Source of the DNA: PALSA-693 sp963729695
GTDB taxonomy: Bacteria > Actinomycetota > Acidimicrobiia > Acidimicrobiales > Palsa-688
Assembly (NCBI GenBank): GCA_963729695.1
Contig: CAVSOT010000007.1
Location: 1,116,001-1,180,000 of the forward strand
DNA length: 64,000 nucleotides
Direction of reading: 5' to 3'
The translations under genes were made by a program, and so were the position numbers. The first letter of the stretch is position 1; each line of letters starts with the position of its first letter. Shown here one piece after another: positions 40,388 to 49,254 of this stretch. The notes beneath the pieces are model-generated. The model was given only the letters and a program-made list of their open reading frames with translations. It ran no database searches and was not told where the DNA came from.

Positions 40388-41227
40388 ATGGACTTCGGAA
40401 TTGCCTACTTTCCCACCCACAATGCGATGGGGCCGGACGCCATGGCTCGTTTGGTAGAGGATCGGGGGTATGACTCCCTCTTCTTTTCAGAGCACACGCA
40501 TATTCCAGCCAGCCGGCAGACGCCCTACCCCGCGCCGGTCCCGCTACCCGAGAAGTATGTGCGGACCTACGATCTGTTCGTCGCCCTGACCGCGGCGGCG
40601 CTGGCTACGACCCGGCTCCGGGTGGGCAGCGGCATCTGTCTCCTGGTCGAGCGCGATCCGATCACTACCGCCAAGGAAGTGGCCAGCGTGGACGCGCTGA
40701 GCGGAGGCCGTCTCGAGTTCGGGATCGGCGGCGGCTGGGACCGCGAGGAAATGGCCAATCATGGGACTGACCCGCGGTTTCGGATGAAAGTCCTACGGGA
40801 GCGGGTCGAGGCCATGAAGCAGATCTGGACTCAGGACGAAGCCTCGTACGAGGGCGAGTACGTGTCGTTCGATCGCATATGGTCGTGGCCGAAGCCGTCG
40901 CAGCGACCGTATCCGCCGATCCTCGTTGGCGGGTACGGCCCGGGGGTTGTCGATCGGGTCCTGGCCTATGGCGATGGGTGGCTCGCTGTCCACGCCGATG
41001 ACGTGATCGAGCGCGCCAACGACATGTGCGCACGTGCTGACCGTCCTATATCGAAAATGGTGATGGGTGTCCCGCCGGAGCCGAGATTGTTCGAGGCGTA
41101 CGCGGAAGGTGGATTTCCGCGAATTAGTCCGTGGGTTGAGTCTGACCACCGGAGCGCGATCGAAAAGGAATTGGATGTCTACGAGTCGGCAATTAGCGAC
41201 TTCTACGGTTCGCTCTCACGGGACTGA
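40388..41227 (+). CDS. LLM-class F420-dependent oxidoreductase
   Basis: A 279-residue luciferase-like TIM-barrel oxidoreductase. Landmarks: GYDSLFFSEHTHIPASRQTP, the barrel core RLRVGSGICLLVERDPITTA, KEVASVDALSGGRLEFGIGG GW region, and the C-terminal PPILVGGYGPGVVDRVLAYG. The SEHTHIP motif is typical of an F420-dependent actinobacterial subgroup (TIGR03619 type). The ATG at 40388 has only a weak ribosome site (GGAT). Located between a mycofactocin-type SDR and an NDMA-type alcohol dehydrogenase, it probably contributes a reduction or oxidation step in the same pathway. F420 use is inferred from the family. Confidence 0.9.
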   Translation: MDFGIAYFPTHNAMGPDAMARLVEDRGYDSLFFSEHTHIPASRQTPYPAPVPLPEKYVRTYDLFVALTAAALATTRLRVGSGICLLVERDPITTAKEVASVDALSGGRLEFGIGGGWDREEMANHGTDPRFRMKVLRERVEAMKQIWTQDEASYEGEYVSFDRIWSWPKPSQRPYPPILVGGYGPGVVDRVLAYGDGWLAVHADDVIERANDMCARADRPISKMVMGVPPEPRLFEAYAEGGFPRISPWVESDHRSAIEKELDVYESAISDFYGSLSRD

Positions 41228-41383
41228 CGTGGGTCAAGCGTGCTTGCTGAGGATCGCATCGTACCCGCGGTGCGGCCACCGATAGCATCCAACCTTTGCA
41301 TTTCCGGGCGGGGAAAGTAGGGTGGGCGCAGTTAGGGTCACCGTGCCAACGAAGAACCGTTCGACTCATCTCGAGGAGGGACC

Positions 41384-42499
41384 ATGAAGACTCGCGCCGC
41401 AGTCCTTTTTGAGCAGCCCGGGAAGTGGGAGGTGATCGAGGCCGATCTCGATGGGCCGCAGGATCATGAGGTGCTGGTCAGGATGGTGGCGTCGGGTTTG
41501 TGCCACTCGGATGATCACTTCGCCACCGGGGACATCCCGCTCCCGAGCTTCCCGTACTGTGGCGGCCACGAAGCCGCCGGCGTGATTGAGGCGGTGGGAT
41601 TGGGCATCCGATCCCTCGAGGTGGGCGACCATATCGTGACCTCGTTCATCCCGGCGTGCGGGCACTGCCGGTGGTGCGCCAGCGGGATGCAGAACCTGTG
41701 CGACAACGGAGCGTTGATCGCCAGCGGACAGATGCTCGATGGCACCCACCGGATGCACTACCAGGGCATGGACGTGAACCGCTGTGCTCTGATCGGCGGC
41801 TTCGCCGACTACGGCGTCTTGCCGGAGTGGTCGTGTATCAAGATCCCCCAGCACGTCTCGTTGCTGGCGGCGTCGCTGCTGGGCTGCGGGGTGCCGACCG
41901 GCTGGGGCTCCGCGGTCAACGCCGCCCAGGTCGAGCCCGGTGACGTCGTGATCGTGGTCGGCATCGGCGGGATCGGGATCAACGCCGTGCAGGGCGCCGC
42001 CCACGCCGGGGCCACCCGGATCATCGCGGTGGACCCGGTAGCCTTCAAGCGGGAGGCGGCCCTACGCTTCGGCGCCACCGATGCGGTCGAATCCATGGCC
42101 GAAGCGGCCGACCTGGCCCGCTCGCTGACCAACGGCCAGGGCGCCGACTCCGCCATCATCACCATCGGAGTCGTTCGCGGCCAGCACATCGCGGCCGGGA
42201 TCGAGGCCATCCGCAAGGCCGGCACCGTGGTGGTGACCGGAGTGTCGCCCGCCGCCGAGGTCGGAATCCCCGAGATCTCTCTCATCTCCATGGGGATGTA
42301 CCAAAAGCGCATCCAGGGCGTCCTGTACGGCACCATGTCACCAGCCAAGGACGTCCCCCGCCTGCTTCGCATGTACGAACAAGGTCAACTCAAGCTCGAC
42401 GAGCTCATCACCCGCACCTACACCCTGGACGAGATCAACACCGGCTACGCCGACATGCACGCCGGCGTCAACCTCCGCGGCGTCCTCGAGTTCGTCTAG
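41384..42499 (+). CDS. NDMA-dependent (mycofactocin-associated) zinc alcohol dehydrogenase
   Basis: A 371-residue medium-chain zinc dehydrogenase. The catalytic zinc ligands are Cys40 (GLCHSDDH) and His62 (GGHEAAGVIEAVG); the structural zinc is bound by CGHCRWCASGMQNLC (Cys92, 95, 98, 106). The Rossmann motif is VVGIGGIGINAVQGAAHAGA. The sequence and LLGCGVPTGWGSAVNAA match the nicotinoprotein group assayed with N,N-dimethyl-4-nitrosoaniline (NDMA), whose bound NADH is re-oxidised through mycofactocin. The start follows GAGGAGGGACC, a very strong site. It would oxidise a primary or secondary alcohol; no aldehyde dehydrogenase is adjacent. Confidence 0.92.
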   Translation: MKTRAAVLFEQPGKWEVIEADLDGPQDHEVLVRMVASGLCHSDDHFATGDIPLPSFPYCGGHEAAGVIEAVGLGIRSLEVGDHIVTSFIPACGHCRWCASGMQNLCDNGALIASGQMLDGTHRMHYQGMDVNRCALIGGFADYGVLPEWSCIKIPQHVSLLAASLLGCGVPTGWGSAVNAAQVEPGDVVIVVGIGGIGINAVQGAAHAGATRIIAVDPVAFKREAALRFGATDAVESMAEAADLARSLTNGQGADSAIITIGVVRGQHIAAGIEAIRKAGTVVVTGVSPAAEVGIPEISLISMGMYQKRIQGVLYGTMSPAKDVPRLLRMYEQGQLKLDELITRTYTLDEINTGYADMHAGVNLRGVLEFV

Positions 42500-42535
42500 C
42501 AACTTGGGTGCCAGAGTGCCGACCTACGTCCCAGA

Positions 42536-43408
42536 TCACCAAGTAAAGCCGGGCACGTCAACCTCGGTGGCCTCGACCCATCCGTCGGTCATCTTCGCCG
42601 GATCACCTTTGGGCGGCGGCGCCACCGAGCAGATATAGAGGGTCTTCATCTCGGGGCCGCCCAGCGCGCAGGCCAGGGCCCATTTGCGATCGGTGAGGCG
42701 GACCCGGTCGACGATCTCGCCGTTGACGAAGCGTTGCACCTCGTGGCCGAACGAGGCCCCCACCCACAGCCCGCCTTCGGCGTCGAAGCACAGGCCGTCA
42801 CCCGAGCCGCGGGCGATCGTGCCAACCAATCGCTCATCCGAGAGGGACCCGTCATCGGCGACGGTGTAGCCCAGCAGGCGGGCGCCTTCCCGTGACCCGC
42901 CAGGACCCATGGACTCGCCGACCACGAGGGTCCGTCCATCGGGAGAAATTGCAATGCCGTTTGCGCTCAAGATCCCCTCCGCGACCACCTGAGGCTCGGC
43001 ATCGGATTTGACCAACAGGATCCGGCTGTCGTTCTTCCAGACTCCGAACTTCGCAGGCTCTCCGCCCGGAGCGGCCGCCGCGTCGATGTATGCCCACCCA
43101 TGACGATCGATAATCATGTCATTGAGGCTCTTGGCGATCGCCGAGTAGTCCCGGCTCTGGATCACGACCCCGTCTTGCAAGGTGCGCAGCGTGGCCTTGT
43201 TGCCGTCCACGACGAGCATGGTCCCATCTGGAAGGAACCCAAGTGACGAGGGGCGGTCGAAGCTCGCTACCACCTCCACCGTGCCGTCGGTCAACTTGTT
43301 GACGTTCCCGCGCAACATGTCCACGAACCACAGGGATCCGTCATGCCACCTCGGACCTTCGGGTAGGCGGAACCCGTCTGCCACCGTTGTTATCATTCTG
43401 TCAGCCAT
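42536..43408 (-). CDS. SMP-30/gluconolactonase-like beta-propeller (paralogue 1)
   Basis: A 290-residue six-bladed propeller hydrolase. The metal-ligand glutamate is in FRLPEGPRWHDGSLWFVDML; further hallmarks are NGIAISPDGRTLVVGESMGP and ARGSGDGLCFDAEGGLWVGA, with the catalytic Asp. SMP-30 proteins hydrolyse lactones in sugar or aromatic catabolism. ATG 43408 follows GGGAGAAGCG; an upstream in-frame start at 43483 is unsupported. It converges on the alcohol dehydrogenase gene and is one of three paralogues here (others at 44488 and 48008). A lactone made by oxidation of a cyclic alcohol or ketone would be a fitting, though inferred, substrate. Confidence 0.9.
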   Translation of the reverse strand: MADRMITTVADGFRLPEGPRWHDGSLWFVDMLRGNVNKLTDGTVEVVASFDRPSSLGFLPDGTMLVVDGNKATLRTLQDGVVIQSRDYSAIAKSLNDMIIDRHGWAYIDAAAAPGGEPAKFGVWKNDSRILLVKSDAEPQVVAEGILSANGIAISPDGRTLVVGESMGPGGSREGARLLGYTVADDGSLSDERLVGTIARGSGDGLCFDAEGGLWVGASFGHEVQRFVNGEIVDRVRLTDRKWALACALGGPEMKTLYICSVAPPPKGDPAKMTDGWVEATEVDVPGFTW

Positions 43409-44034
43409 TCGCTTCTCCCAGGTCTCGCGGCCCAAAGGACGAAAACCTAGGCCATCGATCGCTTCACGCACAATCGTAACCACCGATGAATCATCAAATT
43501 CGGTGGCGCCGTCTTCCTTGCAGTGACCAATCAGCCAGCTGATTGGGCCCTTTGTGCCTACCCGGTGCGACCGCGCTCGTCAGCGCAGAGATTGTCTGGA
43601 CCCACCTCCGGAGCCACACCCACTGGCCTTGACCATGCTCAATGAGATGTTCAACTTTGGACAACTCGCGAGAGATTGCCGGGACGACGGTGTGTAGGAG
43701 TTCTTTTCTCGGGAATCGGTCCAAAAGTCAGCCAGTCCGTCGGTTCGCCGATCACCCCCGTCGCCATCAAATAGGTAGACGGAACGAATCCTGCTTATCC
43801 GCCCGATCGCCGAAGCCGTGAGGCCGACGGGTTCTGGACCCCCCCGCGTGGCCGCCTTGCGGGATGGTCTGCCGCCAGAGCTGATTTTGGGTGTCCAAGT
43901 CCCAACTTTCCCGAGTTGGTCGGGGAGAGGGGACAGCTTTGGGATTAACGCCCCACGGATCGTCGCCGAAGGTGCTAGTGGCCGCGGCAGCCTGGTAAAG
44001 CGTCCCGCCTTCAAGCAGATTGTAGGATGCGGTC
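43409..44034. other. Intergenic region, possibly with gene remnants
   Basis: About 620 bases with no confident gene. A forward frame ending at a TAG near 43727 contains PLALTMLNEMFNFGQLARDC, which has natural composition and might be the tail of a TetR-type regulator, but the match is too weak to call. Confidence 0.3.
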
Positions 44035-44384
44035 GTGAGCGCAAAGCCAGAGCCCTACATCATCTCGGTAGATGACCATCTGGTCGAACCGGCCTCGTTG
44101 TGGGAGTCCCGTCTGAGTTCGAAGTTGAGGTCACGCGGTCCGCGGGCGATCGAAACATCGGAGGGCCCGTTCTGGGAACTTGATGGTGAGCGGTTTCCCT
44201 TATCAGGTCTGGCTGGCTCGGCCGGGAAGCCGCTTGAGGACCGGGGGGACGTGGCTCTCAGTGGCCCAATACAGGGAAGATTCTAGAAGAGCAGCTACTT
44301 TGTCATCTCTCGGCGGAGCAGAAGCTGAAGGTATTGCGGACCAATGCTGAGAAACTATTCTACCTAAAGCTATTGACCCGGTAA
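44035..44384 (+). pseudogene. Internally deleted amidohydrolase (PF04909)
   Basis: GTG 44035 (behind AGGA) begins a frame of 83 codons: YIISVDDHLVEPASLWESRL, then FPLSGLAGSAGKP, the N-terminal metal-site region of an amidohydrolase like the one at 19273-20556. The frame stops at 44286, but immediately after, another frame encodes LSAEQKLKVLRTNAEKLFYL and a stop at 44384, the C-terminal end of the same family (compare RRKVLRANAERIFDF in the intact gene). About 300 residues in between are missing. This is a deletion remnant, not a functional enzyme. Confidence 0.8.
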
Positions 44385-44487
44385 CGAGCCTTATCGCGAG
44401 GGGCAGCCGAGACGCGGCCCAATGCGGGAGGGAGTGTCGTTTGAGAGGCGTCCGGCCGGACCTCTCGAGTACGACGACGGATACCGC

Positions 44488-45354
44488 TTATTGCGCAACT
44501 CCTGGAATGTCGACCTCGACCGTCTCGATCCACGCCTCTTGGAAGGCGTTGTAATCCCAGCCACCAGGAAATATGTGTGGGTCGCCCTTCGGAGGCGAGG
44601 CGGCGGTGCAGACGAACAAAGTACGGTGATCAGGGCCGCCCAACGCACAGGCCAATGCCCATTTCTGGTCCGGAAATGCAACCCGGTCGACGACGTGGCC
44701 CCCTATTATGCGCTGCGCCTCGTTCCCGGACGCGGTGCAGACCCAGAGTCCGCCTTCCGCGTCGAAGCACAGGCCGTCGCCGCTGCCTCGATCGATGGTT
44801 GCGACGACGCGCCGATTGGAGAGCGAGCCGTCCTCCTCTATGTCGAAGCCGAAGAGTCGTGCACCCGTCAGCGCACCGTTGGGGCCCCACGACTCCGCCA
44901 CGACGAGGGTGCGCCCATCCGGTGAGACACCGATGCCGTTGGCGGCCAGGATGTGCTCGGCAACGATGCGGGGCTCTCCACTCGGTGGAACGAGCAGGAC
45001 GTGGCCGGCCGGTCTAAAACCGTCGAGTTGACCACCGTCGATATAGGCGCGGCCAGACGGGTCGATCGCCATATCGTTCAGCCGGTAGTCTAACTTCAGG
45101 CTGTCGGCGAGCTCTCCGTTGCGGTAGGTGTACAGGGTTGAGGTACTCGCGTCGACGATGAGCATTTCGCCGTTCGGCCGAAAGCCGAGGGAAGAGGGGC
45201 GACCGAAGCTGGCAAACTGCTCCACAAAGCCGTCGGTAAGTCGGTGCACATTGCCCAAGAGCATGTCGACGAACCAGAGCGAACCGTCATGCCAACGGGC
45301 CCCCTCTGGGAGACGGAATCCCCCGGCGATGATGGTGATGGAGTGTTTCGCCAC
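44488..45354 (-). CDS. SMP-30/gluconolactonase-like beta-propeller (paralogue 2)
   Basis: A 288-residue SMP-30 family protein: FRLPEGARWHDGSLWFVDML at the first metal ligand, YRLNDMAIDPSGRAYIDGGQ, NGIGVSPDGRTLVVAESWGP and DRGSGDGLCFDAEGGLWVCT. GTG 45354 lies behind AGGAGGGAGAC, so the longer frame from 45444 is rejected. It is downstream of the double CaiB/BaiF gene on the same strand (180 bases), with paralogue 3 upstream of that gene, giving a sandwich arrangement. Lactone hydrolysis is the family activity; the substrate here is unknown. Confidence 0.9.
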   Translation of the reverse strand: MAKHSITIIAGGFRLPEGARWHDGSLWFVDMLLGNVHRLTDGFVEQFASFGRPSSLGFRPNGEMLIVDASTSTLYTYRNGELADSLKLDYRLNDMAIDPSGRAYIDGGQLDGFRPAGHVLLVPPSGEPRIVAEHILAANGIGVSPDGRTLVVAESWGPNGALTGARLFGFDIEEDGSLSNRRVVATIDRGSGDGLCFDAEGGLWVCTASGNEAQRIIGGHVVDRVAFPDQKWALACALGGPDHRTLFVCTAASPPKGDPHIFPGGWDYNAFQEAWIETVEVDIPGVAQ

Positions 45355-45534
45355 GTGCAGTCTCCCTCCTGCTAGCGCCTCGTCGACCACATCTCGAGCC
45401 CACGCAGAGTACTCGGTATCTGCGTGGTACAAACCGTGACTCAATCTCGCGGCTGCTCATAGGTGGTACGGGCGTAGACCAGTGACGCTAGTGATCGGTT
45501 CTTGGGTTCCCCCCCCGTGCGGTCAGGACAGCGA

Positions 45535-47958
45535 TCAGTCGACGCGACTCCCCGCGGCGACACCTGTGGGCAGTATGCCAATAACGCCCGCGGTTTCGAG
45601 ATGCAGGATGGCAGCATCGTCGAGGCCGGCGACGTCGCGTAGAACCTGGTGGTTGTGCTGGCCGAGGGTTGGCGCGGAAGCGTGCCACCACCGGTCGATG
45701 CTTGCGAAGCGGAAAGGAATTGCTCCCACGGCGAGCCGGCCGGCGACCGGATGATCGACTTCCTCATAAACACCACGCGCTTCGAACTGCGGGTGGAGGC
45801 GGCCCAGGCGCGGGTCGGTCAAGCTTCCTGCGGCGACGCCGCGGGCGACGAGGCTTTCGACGACTTGGGCCAGGTCCTGGCCGGCCGCCCACGCTCCCAG
45901 CTCACGATCGATGGTGTCGTGACCGGCGCGGCGCCCTTCGAGATCGCCGAAGGCGGGATCTTCCGCCCACGCCGGACTGCCCATCACTTCCTTAAGAGCC
46001 TCCCAGTCGGCGTCGGCGACAATGGTGACGGCGAGCCACTGCTCGAAGCCGCGGCACCGATACAAGCCTTGGGGCGCGGCGGCCGCGGTCCGGTTCCCGT
46101 TGCGTTGCATAAGGCGTCCGTACGCCGAGTACTCGACCATCGGCTCCGCCGCCGAGTTGAGGCACGTCTCCACCATCGCCACCTCGGCCAACGCGCCTTC
46201 ACCGGTCTGGTCACGGTGCTCGAGCGCCAACAGGGCGGCGAAGGCACCATGCGATCCGGCCAGAGGGTCACATGGCCCGGCCGGCTGGTACGGCGGTTCA
46301 TCGGGAAAGCCGGTCACCCAAGCCATGCCTGTGCTCTGTTCCATGGTCTCGCCGAAACCGACCCGGTCGCGCCACGGACCGTCGACCCCGAACGCAGGCA
46401 TCCGCACGAAGCTAACCCTCGGGTTGATCCGGCGCATCTCTTCCCAACCGAGGTCGAAGTTTTTGTCGAAGACCCGCGGGGAGTAGTTCTCGAGAACGAG
46501 ATCACACCCAGCGATGACGCGCCGAAGGACATCAAGCCCCTCCGGGCGCCTCAGATCTATCGCCAGGCTGCGCTTGTCCGTATTCGCGTGATTGAAGATC
46601 AAGGCGTGTTCCCACCAGTCACCGTCGTTGGTGGCCGTATTTGTGCGGCCACCGTCTAAGCGCACATGCGACTCGAGATGGATCACCTCCGCTCCCAAGG
46701 CGGCGAGGAGTTGGCCTCCTACCGGGCCGGCGTACCACTGGGTGGCGTCCAGGACGCGCACCCCTTTGAGCGGTCGGGACACCGGCCCGCCACCCGCGTT
46801 GACGGCCCCGGCTGAATGGGCTCGGGTCGACAGAGCGGTGTCGTTGGGCCCGCCGAGCCGAGGGGCCGGTCCGTGGAGCGCAAGGCGTTGGCCGTTGATG
46901 CGGATCGGCGGGCGGGGGGCGACGAAGGAGCCGTCGTCACAAGCGCCGAGAGACCCACGCTGGAGGAACGGATCGAAGGTCGCCACGGTGCGACCATCGT
47001 TGATTGGCGCTGAGGGGATCCGAAACAGCGACGCCAACTCGAGGATCTCGGCCGTGCTGTGTTCGCGGGTCCACTGGTGGACGATCGCGTTCCACTCGTC
47101 CATGTGCTCGAACCGGTATCGGAGGGTCGCCCAATCGTTGTTGCCGACCAGATCGGTTCGGTCGATCATCACCAGGAAATCGTCGAACTGCTGGCGACTC
47201 ATCAAGGTGAGCCCCACCCATCCGTCGGCCGTTGGCTCGACGCCAGGAACCTCCAACCACCGCGCTGGCTGCGTGACCAGCGGACGGCCCAGCAACTCGT
47301 GACCCATCGGCTGCAAAGCCGTTGCCGCCACGTTGGCGGTCTCCGCAACAGAAAGGTCAACGTGCTCTCCAACACCTACCGCACGCGCCCGGCGCAGCGC
47401 AGCTAGACCCGCTGCGGCCGCATACGCACCAGCGATGTACTCCGTGATCCGGACTCCCATACGAACCGGGGTTCCATCCGTGCGGCCCAAAGTCCCGATC
47501 GCGCCACCTTCGGCATCGACAGTGAAGTCCGACGACGCCCGGTCGGCCCATGGACCTGTCCGTCCGAACGGCGTCACCGATACGACCACGAGAGCTGGGG
47601 AACGCCGCCGCAGCGCCGCCACATCCAGCCCGGCCGGGACGAACGATTCCACGACAATGTCCGCGTCCGCTGTAAGCGCATCAGTTGCGGCCTCGGTCGG
47701 ACGGCCGACCGTCCCTAACTTTCCCTCGTTGAGGAAACGGAACATCGCCGAATCCTCACCGTTCCCCAAGTCGGCACCGCTGGCCGACCAACGCCGCATC
47801 GGGTCACCTTCACCCGATTCGACCTTGATCACCTCAGCGCCCGCTGCGGCTAACAGCCGGGTGCAATACGGTCCGGCCAAGCCCGTCGAAAAGTCGACGA
47901 CCCGGCAGCCTTCCAATAACCGGCGTGGTGCCGAACCGTTGACGGTCGCTTCGTTCAT
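45535..47958 (-). CDS. Double-domain CaiB/BaiF family CoA-transferase
   Basis: A 807-residue protein with two complete CaiB/BaiF (class III CoA-transferase) units. Unit 1 starts GCRVVDFSTGLAGPYCTRLL and unit 2, at about residue 410, starts GVRVLDATQWYAGPVGGQLL. Each continues with the A-x-VI-K/H-x-E strand, a V-E-S/L-E-N-Y segment and FGxxGPW. At the position of the catalytic aspartate, unit 1 has SVAETANVAA and unit 2 has AMVETCLNSA, so glutamate stands in both. Normal family proteins are about 400 residues and form interlocked dimers, so the fusion could be an intramolecular dimer. ATG 47958 is preceded by CAGG. It probably moves CoA between carboxylic acids in the local pathway, or acts as an acyl-CoA racemase/lyase. 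Confidence 0.9.
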   Translation of the reverse strand: MNEATVNGSAPRRLLEGCRVVDFSTGLAGPYCTRLLAAAGAEVIKVESGEGDPMRRWSASGADLGNGEDSAMFRFLNEGKLGTVGRPTEAATDALTADADIVVESFVPAGLDVAALRRRSPALVVVSVTPFGRTGPWADRASSDFTVDAEGGAIGTLGRTDGTPVRMGVRITEYIAGAYAAAAGLAALRRARAVGVGEHVDLSVAETANVAATALQPMGHELLGRPLVTQPARWLEVPGVEPTADGWVGLTLMSRQQFDDFLVMIDRTDLVGNNDWATLRYRFEHMDEWNAIVHQWTREHSTAEILELASLFRIPSAPINDGRTVATFDPFLQRGSLGACDDGSFVAPRPPIRINGQRLALHGPAPRLGGPNDTALSTRAHSAGAVNAGGGPVSRPLKGVRVLDATQWYAGPVGGQLLAALGAEVIHLESHVRLDGGRTNTATNDGDWWEHALIFNHANTDKRSLAIDLRRPEGLDVLRRVIAGCDLVLENYSPRVFDKNFDLGWEEMRRINPRVSFVRMPAFGVDGPWRDRVGFGETMEQSTGMAWVTGFPDEPPYQPAGPCDPLAGSHGAFAALLALEHRDQTGEGALAEVAMVETCLNSAAEPMVEYSAYGRLMQRNGNRTAAAAPQGLYRCRGFEQWLAVTIVADADWEALKEVMGSPAWAEDPAFGDLEGRRAGHDTIDRELGAWAAGQDLAQVVESLVARGVAAGSLTDPRLGRLHPQFEARGVYEEVDHPVAGRLAVGAIPFRFASIDRWWHASAPTLGQHNHQVLRDVAGLDDAAILHLETAGVIGILPTGVAAGSRVD

Positions 47959-48007
47959 CGCCTGATCGATCCCGCAACGTGCGGCCACCGATCGAGGCCG
48001 CTGGTTC

Positions 48008-48874
48008 TCATGACAGAAACCCGGGGACGTCGACCTCGATCGTCTCTATCCACCCGTCCGTGAACTTGCCCGGGTCGCCTCCAGGAGGACGGGCTGTCGT
48101 ACAGACGAACATGGTCTTCAACTCGGGTCCACCCAACGCACACGCCAACGCCCATCGACGTTCCGCGACCTCGAAACGATCGACCACCTCGCCGTCGATG
48201 AACCGTTGCACCTCGTGCCCGAACGAGGTGCCGACCCACACTGCACCTTCGGCATCGAAGCACAATCCGTCGCCGCTCCCCCGAGCGACCGTCCCCGCCA
48301 GGCGCTCGTTCGATAACGAGCCGTCCTCCGCGACGTCGTATCCAAGCAGGCGCGCCCCGTTCGGCGCCCCGCCCGGCCCCATCGACTCACCCACTACCAG
48401 CGTTCGCCCATCCGGTGAGATCGCTATGCCATTTGGGCTGAGCAAACCCTCAGCCACCACCCGGCCCGAACCGTCCGGAAGTACCAGCAGGATCCTTCCG
48501 TGGGACTGCCAACCATCCTTGAAAGGGTCGCCGCCACCTGTGTCGTCAATGTAGGCGCGGCCATAACGGTCCACTGTCATGTCGTTGATATGACCGTTGG
48601 CCAACCACCCGAGGTCCAGGCTGCCCACCACTTCGTCATCTCGCAACGTGTGCAACAGCCGCTTCATTGAATCAGTGACCAGTAAGTCCCCATTCGGCCG
48701 AAAACCCACTGAGTTCGGATGATCGAAGCTCACGACCCTCTGCACCGTGCTACCAGTCAGACGGTTCACGTTGCCCCGCAACATGTCAACGAACCACAAC
48801 GATCCGTCATGCCAACGCGGGCCCTCCGGCAACAAGAAACCCCCGGCCACAGTCGTCGTCTTGCCAACCACCAT
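48008..48874 (-). CDS. SMP-30/gluconolactonase-like beta-propeller (paralogue 3)
   Basis: A 288-residue SMP-30 protein: FLLPEGPRWHDGSLWFVDML, GHINDMTVDRYGRAYIDDTG, NGIAISPDGRTLVVGESMGP and ARGSGDGLCFDAEGAVWVGT. It lies 49 bases upstream of the double CaiB/BaiF gene on the same strand, so the two are almost surely co-transcribed. It is more similar to paralogue 1 than to paralogue 2 in its first blade and metal-site wording. ATG 48874 has only a modest ribosome site. Role: lactonase-type hydrolysis, inferred. Confidence 0.9.
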   Translation of the reverse strand: MVVGKTTTVAGGFLLPEGPRWHDGSLWFVDMLRGNVNRLTGSTVQRVVSFDHPNSVGFRPNGDLLVTDSMKRLLHTLRDDEVVGSLDLGWLANGHINDMTVDRYGRAYIDDTGGGDPFKDGWQSHGRILLVLPDGSGRVVAEGLLSPNGIAISPDGRTLVVGESMGPGGAPNGARLLGYDVAEDGSLSNERLAGTVARGSGDGLCFDAEGAVWVGTSFGHEVQRFIDGEVVDRFEVAERRWALACALGGPELKTMFVCTTARPPGGDPGKFTDGWIETIEVDVPGFLS

Positions 48875-49254
48875 TGCGACTAACCCCGTTTCCTCAGAAA
48901 CACAGCCTAGTCAGATCCTAGGCCCATCAGGAACGCGCATGTGTCAGCGAGGATGCCGAAGCCCTCCCACCTATCGAAACCTAGCACCGCCGGGCATTAG
49001 CCCGCTCTGGGACGCGAACTACGCCATTCATTTCCGTGAACGGCGGTCCGAGATCGCCAAGCTATCCCTGGCGCGAGCCGAAGGCCGACCACGTCATGCT
49101 CCCTCCCGTCCGCGGCCCAAGCCCCACCGGGCCTGAACTTCGGCTGTCACCGTAGCCGTTCAATCTTCCCCGCGGCGATAATCGCAGCCGCTGAATCGGC
49201 GACACCGCCCACGGCGGAGTCGCATACCGGCCATCCATCCGGGATAAGACCGCT
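48875..49254. other. Intergenic region without a supportable gene
   Basis: About 380 bases between two reverse-strand genes. Short frames are present on both strands but none has a ribosome site or recognisable sequence. It probably holds the promoter of the SMP-30/CaiB operon. Confidence 0.3.

Noticed and set aside
43530..43727. Forward frame ending ALTMLNEMFNFGQLARDC, possible TetR tail
   Set aside because: Only a vague resemblance; no helix-turn-helix part and no start codon.
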